Below, one piece after another: positions 5,836-8,128 of a DNA stretch of 8,128 nt. Numbering within the stretch: the stretch's first letter is position 1; each line of letters begins with the position of its first letter. This DNA is from Omnitrophica WOR_2 bacterium RIFCSPLOWO2_01_FULL_41_12 (lineage in GTDB: Bacteria; Omnitrophota; Gorgyraeia; Gygaellales; Profunditerraquicolaceae), in contig MHGW01000025.1 in NCBI GenBank assembly GCA_001805765.1, forward strand, positions 19,498 through 27,625, read 5' to 3'. The notes below the pieces were generated by a model. That model was not told the DNA's origin and did no database searches. It saw nothing but the letters and a program-made list of their open reading frames with translations. Position numbers and translations under genes: made by a program.

Positions 5836-6267
5836 TTATTTGGCAGGTTTCACTGCCGGAGCTGCTTTTGCCGGTACTGCTTTTGCCGATTCTTCTTTTC
5901 TAATCAGGACTGTTCCGGTTTTACGCGGGCCTTTTCTGGTCCTGGCGTTAGTCCGGGTACGCTGGCCTCTTACCGGAAGGCCTTTTTTATGGCGCAACCC
6001 CCGCCAACAGCCAATCTCCATCAATCTTTTGATATTTTGAGAAATATCCCGGCGTAAATCCCCTTCCACTTTCCAACCGCTTTTCTGAATAGTATTGGTG
6101 ATACGGGAAACCTCTTCCTCGCTTAAATCTTTGGCGCGCTTATCCGGGCTAACGCCCGCCTCTTTAAGAATTTTATTGGAGAGCGCCCTGCCTACGCCAT
6201 ATAAGTATGTCAAAGCAATCTCGATTCTTTTTTCTTTGGGAATATCTATACCTAAAATCCTGGGCAT
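5836..6267 (-). CDS. rpsM: 30S ribosomal protein S13 with Ala/Lys/Pro-rich tail
   Basis: S13 in the 30S head forms intersubunit bridges to the 50S and touches P-site tRNA through its C-terminal tail. MPRILGIDIPKEKRIEIALTYLYGVG (1-26), the helix-two-turn-helix region and RGLRHKKGLPVRGQRTRTNARTRKGPRKT (89-117) identify it. Family members usually end a few residues after the last motif at about 120-126; this one runs on to 143 with TGTVLIRKEESAKAVPAKAAPAVKPAK. Part of the tail arises from a 15-base tandem duplication (12-base repeats at 5862-5873 and 5877-5888) giving AKAVP/AKAAP. The start is ATG at 6265-6267 with AGGAG (6275-6279) seven bases upstream. rpmJ ends 17 bases upstream. Confidence 0.96.
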   Translation of the reverse strand: MPRILGIDIPKEKRIEIALTYLYGVGRALSNKILKEAGVSPDKRAKDLSEEEVSRITNTIQKSGWKVEGDLRRDISQNIKRLMEIGCWRGLRHKKGLPVRGQRTRTNARTRKGPRKTGTVLIRKEESAKAVPAKAAPAVKPAK

Positions 6268-6274
6268 ATTTTCA

Positions 6275-6279
6275 CTCCT
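6275..6279 (-). promoter_or_regulatory. Shine-Dalgarno of rpsM
   Basis: AGGAG on the minus strand, seven bases before the rpsM ATG, in the 17-base gap after the rpmJ stop. The gap is too short for the S4-binding leader found ahead of rpsM in E. coli. Confidence 0.7.
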
Positions 6280-6284
6280 CTAGA

Positions 6285-6398
6285 TCAACCCTGTCTTTGC
6301 TTATGTTTTGGGTTAAAGCAAATCACCCGCACCGTGCCTTTTCTTTTCACGATCTTACAACGTTCACAAATTTTTCTTACCGACGCTTTAACTTTCAT
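6285..6398 (-). CDS. rpmJ: 50S ribosomal protein L36, zinc-binding form
   Basis: A 37-residue protein read directly from the sequence: it opens MKVKASVRKICERCKIVKRK and ends NPKHKQRQG before TGA at 6285-6287. L36 binds 23S rRNA and helps organise the large-subunit RNA. C11, C14, C27 and H32 form the zinc site of the C+ type. The ATG (6396-6398) overlaps the infA stop in ATGA, so translation is probably coupled to infA. The position between infA and rpsM is the standard one. The length and ending are canonical. Confidence 0.97.
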   Translation of the reverse strand: MKVKASVRKICERCKIVKRKGTVRVICFNPKHKQRQG

Positions 6399-6610
6399 TT
6401 TACTCTAAAGGTAATCCTGCCCCGGCTTAAATCATACGGCGAAAGTTCTAATTTTACCTTATCGCCGGGAAGTATCCTGATAAAATTCATGCGCATCTTT
6501 CCTGAAACATGCGCCAGGACAACATGGCCATTTTCCAGCTGTACCTTAAACATGGCATTAGGCAGGGTCTCGATAATTACTCCTTCGGTTTCTATAAGTT
6601 CTTCTTTCAT
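6395..6610 (-). CDS. infA: Translation initiation factor IF-1
   Basis: IF-1 binds the 30S A site and helps IF-2 and IF-3 select the initiator tRNA. The 71 residues are the family's usual length and form one S1-like OB fold. Recognisable runs are EGVIIETLPNAMFKVQLENG (9-28), HVVLAHVSGKMRMNFIRILP (29-48), GDKVKLELSPYD (49-60) and the ending LSRGRITFRVK. The start is ATG at 6608-6610, two bases after the map stop, with no clear Shine-Dalgarno, so it is probably coupled to map. The stop overlaps the rpmJ start by four bases. Confidence 0.98.
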   Translation of the reverse strand: MKEELIETEGVIIETLPNAMFKVQLENGHVVLAHVSGKMRMNFIRILPGDKVKLELSPYDLSRGRITFRVK

Positions 6611-6612
6611 TT

Positions 6613-7356
6613 TTAATGGGTCAAAATTTCCGGCCCTGCTTCAGTAATGGCTACGGTATGCTCGAAATGCGCAGAAGCTGAGCCATCCAGGGTAACGGCG
6701 GTCCAGCCATTATCCATAATTTTAGATTCCCAGGTGCCCATATTTACCATGGGTTCAATAGCCAAAACCATACCGCTTTTTAATTGCGGGCCTTGATGCG
6801 GCTGGCCAAAATTAGGTACCTCCGGTTCTTCGTGTAAATTACGGCCTATGCCGTGGCCGACAAATTGCCTGACTACGGAAAATCCGTACTTTTCTACATA
6901 ATTCTGGATGGCATAAGATATATCCGAAAGGTAATTATTCACCCGTGCCTCTTTTATGCCGCAATGTAGGGCGGTTTTAGTCACCGCAATTAATTTTTTC
7001 AGGCGGGAATCTATCTTGCCTACTGCGACGGTAATTGCCGTATCCGAAAAAAAACCCTCATAATTTATGCCGAAATCCAGGCTGATGATATCCCCCTCTT
7101 TTAAAACCCTCTCGCCCGGAATACCATGCACAATTTCTGCGTTTATCGAAGTGCAGATATTTGCCGGAAAGCCTTTGTATCCCTTAAATGCGGGTATGGT
7201 ATTTTCTTTTTCCGCTAATCCTCTGGCTAATTGGTCGATTTCCGCTGTGCTTATGCCCACTTTAATAAGCCTTTGCAGTTTACGCATTATCCCGGCTAAA
7301 ATTTTACTTGCCCTGCGCATTATTTCCAAGTCCTTTTCAGACTTTAAGGGAATCAC
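6613..7356 (-). CDS. map: Methionine aminopeptidase, type I
   Basis: It removes the initiator methionine from nascent proteins at the ribosome exit, using two metal ions. The 247 residues match the compact bacterial type I enzyme. All five metal ligands are visible: Asp94 (ISLDFG), Asp105 (FFSDTA), His168 (GHGIG), Glu201 (AIEPM) and Glu232 (HFEHT); His77 (AEIVHGIP) is the conserved substrate-side histidine. The start codon is GTG (7354-7356), not ATG. It is preferred because the resulting N-terminus MIPLKSEKDLEIMRRA matches the family's usual opening, while the next ATG is at codon 13, within the first helix. The gene overlaps adk by 20 bases and ends two bases before infA. No strong Shine-Dalgarno precedes the GTG, so coupling to adk is likely. 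Confidence 0.96.
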   Translation of the reverse strand: MIPLKSEKDLEIMRRASKILAGIMRKLQRLIKVGISTAEIDQLARGLAEKENTIPAFKGYKGFPANICTSINAEIVHGIPGERVLKEGDIISLDFGINYEGFFSDTAITVAVGKIDSRLKKLIAVTKTALHCGIKEARVNNYLSDISYAIQNYVEKYGFSVVRQFVGHGIGRNLHEEPEVPNFGQPHQGPQLKSGMVLAIEPMVNMGTWESKIMDNGWTAVTLDGSASAHFEHTVAITEAGPEILTH

Positions 7357-8002
7357 GGCGTTCTTTAAGCAGCTGCAGCATTCTATTTAAAACAATCCCC
7401 GCTTCTTCATCGGCAAGGATACGGTATAATTTTTGTTTCTCCTCATAATACTCGATTAAAGTAGAAACCTCTTTTCTATAAACCTCAAGGCGGGCCATGA
7501 TGGTTGCTTCTTTATCGTCCTGCCTTTGATAAAGCTGCCCCCCGCATTTATCGCAAAGATTATCCGCCTTAGGAGGCATGTTTGTCTTATGAAAATTTTG
7601 CCCGCAATTTTTACAGACTAAACGGCCAGAGAGGCGCTGGATAATTACCTTTTCGCTGGTATCCAGATAGATTACCGCATCTATGCCAGTATTGGCCTCT
7701 TTCAGGATATTATCCAATGTTTTTGCCTGATGGATATTTCTGGGAAAACCGTCTAAGATAAAACCATTTTTTATATCCGGATCTTTGAACCTCTGCGCCA
7801 GCATATCCGTCACTAATTCGTCGGGCACTAATAACCCTTTGTTCATAAAATCCTGGGCGCGTAAGCCTAACTGCGTGGATTTCTTTACGTTCTGCCGTAG
7901 TAAATCGCCGGTAGAAATATGGGGTAAATTAAATTCTTCGGCTAAACTAATCGCCTGTGTCCCCTTTCCCGCGCCCGGCGGCCCGAGTAGTATAATCCGC
8001 AT
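7337..8002 (-). CDS. adk: Adenylate kinase, long zinc-LID form
   Basis: It interconverts ATP + AMP and 2 ADP, balancing the adenylate pool. The 221 residues show the P-loop GPPGAGKGT (7-15), the AMP-binding stretches STGDLLRQ (30-37) and GFILDGFPRN (80-89), and a long LID beginning GRLVC. The LID carries C130-x2-C133-x16-C150-x2-C153, the structural zinc site typical of Gram-positive and many other non-enteric enzymes, in place of the hydrogen-bond network of E. coli Adk. The start is ATG at 8000-8002, sharing one base with the secY stop (TAATG); AGGGGA (8011-8016) lies eight bases upstream. The 3' end overlaps map by 20 bases. The secY-adk-map-infA order is standard. Confidence 0.98.
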   Translation of the reverse strand: MRIILLGPPGAGKGTQAISLAEEFNLPHISTGDLLRQNVKKSTQLGLRAQDFMNKGLLVPDELVTDMLAQRFKDPDIKNGFILDGFPRNIHQAKTLDNILKEANTGIDAVIYLDTSEKVIIQRLSGRLVCKNCGQNFHKTNMPPKADNLCDKCGGQLYQRQDDKEATIMARLEVYRKEVSTLIEYYEEKQKLYRILADEEAGIVLNRMLQLLKERRDSLKV

Positions 8003-8128
8003 TACTTTCTTCCCCTAATCCGGCCGCTCTTGATAAAACCTTCGTAATGATGCATCAAAAGATGCGACTCGATTTGTTTTACCGTGTCTAACATCACGCC
8101 GACGACAATTAATATTCCCGTGCCGCCA
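8002..8128 (-). CDS. secY: Preprotein translocase subunit SecY, C-terminal end only
   Basis: Only the last 41 codons are inside the window; the 5' part lies beyond the right edge. SecY is the channel of the inner-membrane Sec translocon. The translated end runs from GGTGILIVVGVMLDTVKQIE through SHLLMHHYEGFIKSGRIRGR to a final Lys. It covers the end of the last membrane helix and the basic cytoplasmic tail, which is highly characteristic of SecY (relatives read LLMRHYEGFLKKGRIRGR). The TAA stop (8002-8004) overlaps the adk ATG by one base and the tail coding sequence holds the adk ribosome site. Confidence 0.95.
   Translation of the reverse strand, partial: GGTGILIVVGVMLDTVKQIESHLLMHHYEGFIKSGRIRGRK

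Noticed and set aside
5582..6040. Plus-strand open frame of 152 codons with a hydrophobic look
   Set aside because: It is the antisense shadow of rpsK and rpsM; both minus-strand proteins are unmistakable and conserved over the whole stretch.
6268..6284. S4-binding translational leader ahead of rpsM as in the E. coli alpha operon
   Set aside because: Only 17 bases separate rpmJ from rpsM, and no pseudoknot-like structure can be seen.

Overview
The window is a stretch of bacterial chromosome in which every supported gene lies on the minus strand, so transcription runs from high to low coordinates. The order is the end of secY, then adk, map, infA, rpmJ, rpsM, rpsK, rpsD, rpoA and rplQ. This is the classic bacterial spc/alpha ribosomal-protein tail in the Gram-positive-like order, with adk, map and infA between secY and rpmJ. 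Two amino-acid metabolism genes follow in the same direction: a class I aminotransferase and a short LeuC/HacA-type large dehydratase subunit. A 177-base structured intergenic stretch comes next, then the 5' part of a pilT-like type IV pilus retraction ATPase that runs off the left edge.

The organism is certainly a bacterium, shown by RpoA with an alpha-CTD, IF-1, bS-type gene order and SecY. Moderate base composition, a type IV pilus ATPase, the archaeal-length LeuC/HacA form and lysine/proline/alanine-rich tails on ribosomal proteins would fit an uncultured lineage such as Candidatus Omnitrophota. That placement is an impression, not something the window proves.

Layout: 8002-8128 is the secY C-terminus. 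Positions 6395-8002 hold adk, map, infA and rpmJ, joined by overlaps or 2-base gaps. Positions 3257-6267 hold rpsM, rpsK, rpsD, rpoA and rplQ with gaps of 1 to 24 bases. Positions 2064-3236 hold the aminotransferase, starting 20 bases after rplQ, and 826-2079 the leuC-like gene, overlapping the aminotransferase by 16 bases. Positions 649-825 hold two tandem palindromic repeat units plus a long AT-rich hairpin. Positions 1-648 are partial pilT.

The genes from secY to rplQ supply translation, transcription and export machinery: small- and large-subunit proteins, RNA polymerase alpha, initiation factor 1, N-terminal methionine removal and adenylate balance. The aminotransferase and dehydratase probably ride on the same transcript and link amino-acid supply to ribosome production. 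Nothing here looks like a new defence, mobile or secretion system. The parts most worth a second look are the nested palindromic repeat before pilT, the metabolic pair attached to the alpha operon without a visible leuD, and the unusual C-terminal tails of L17 and S13.
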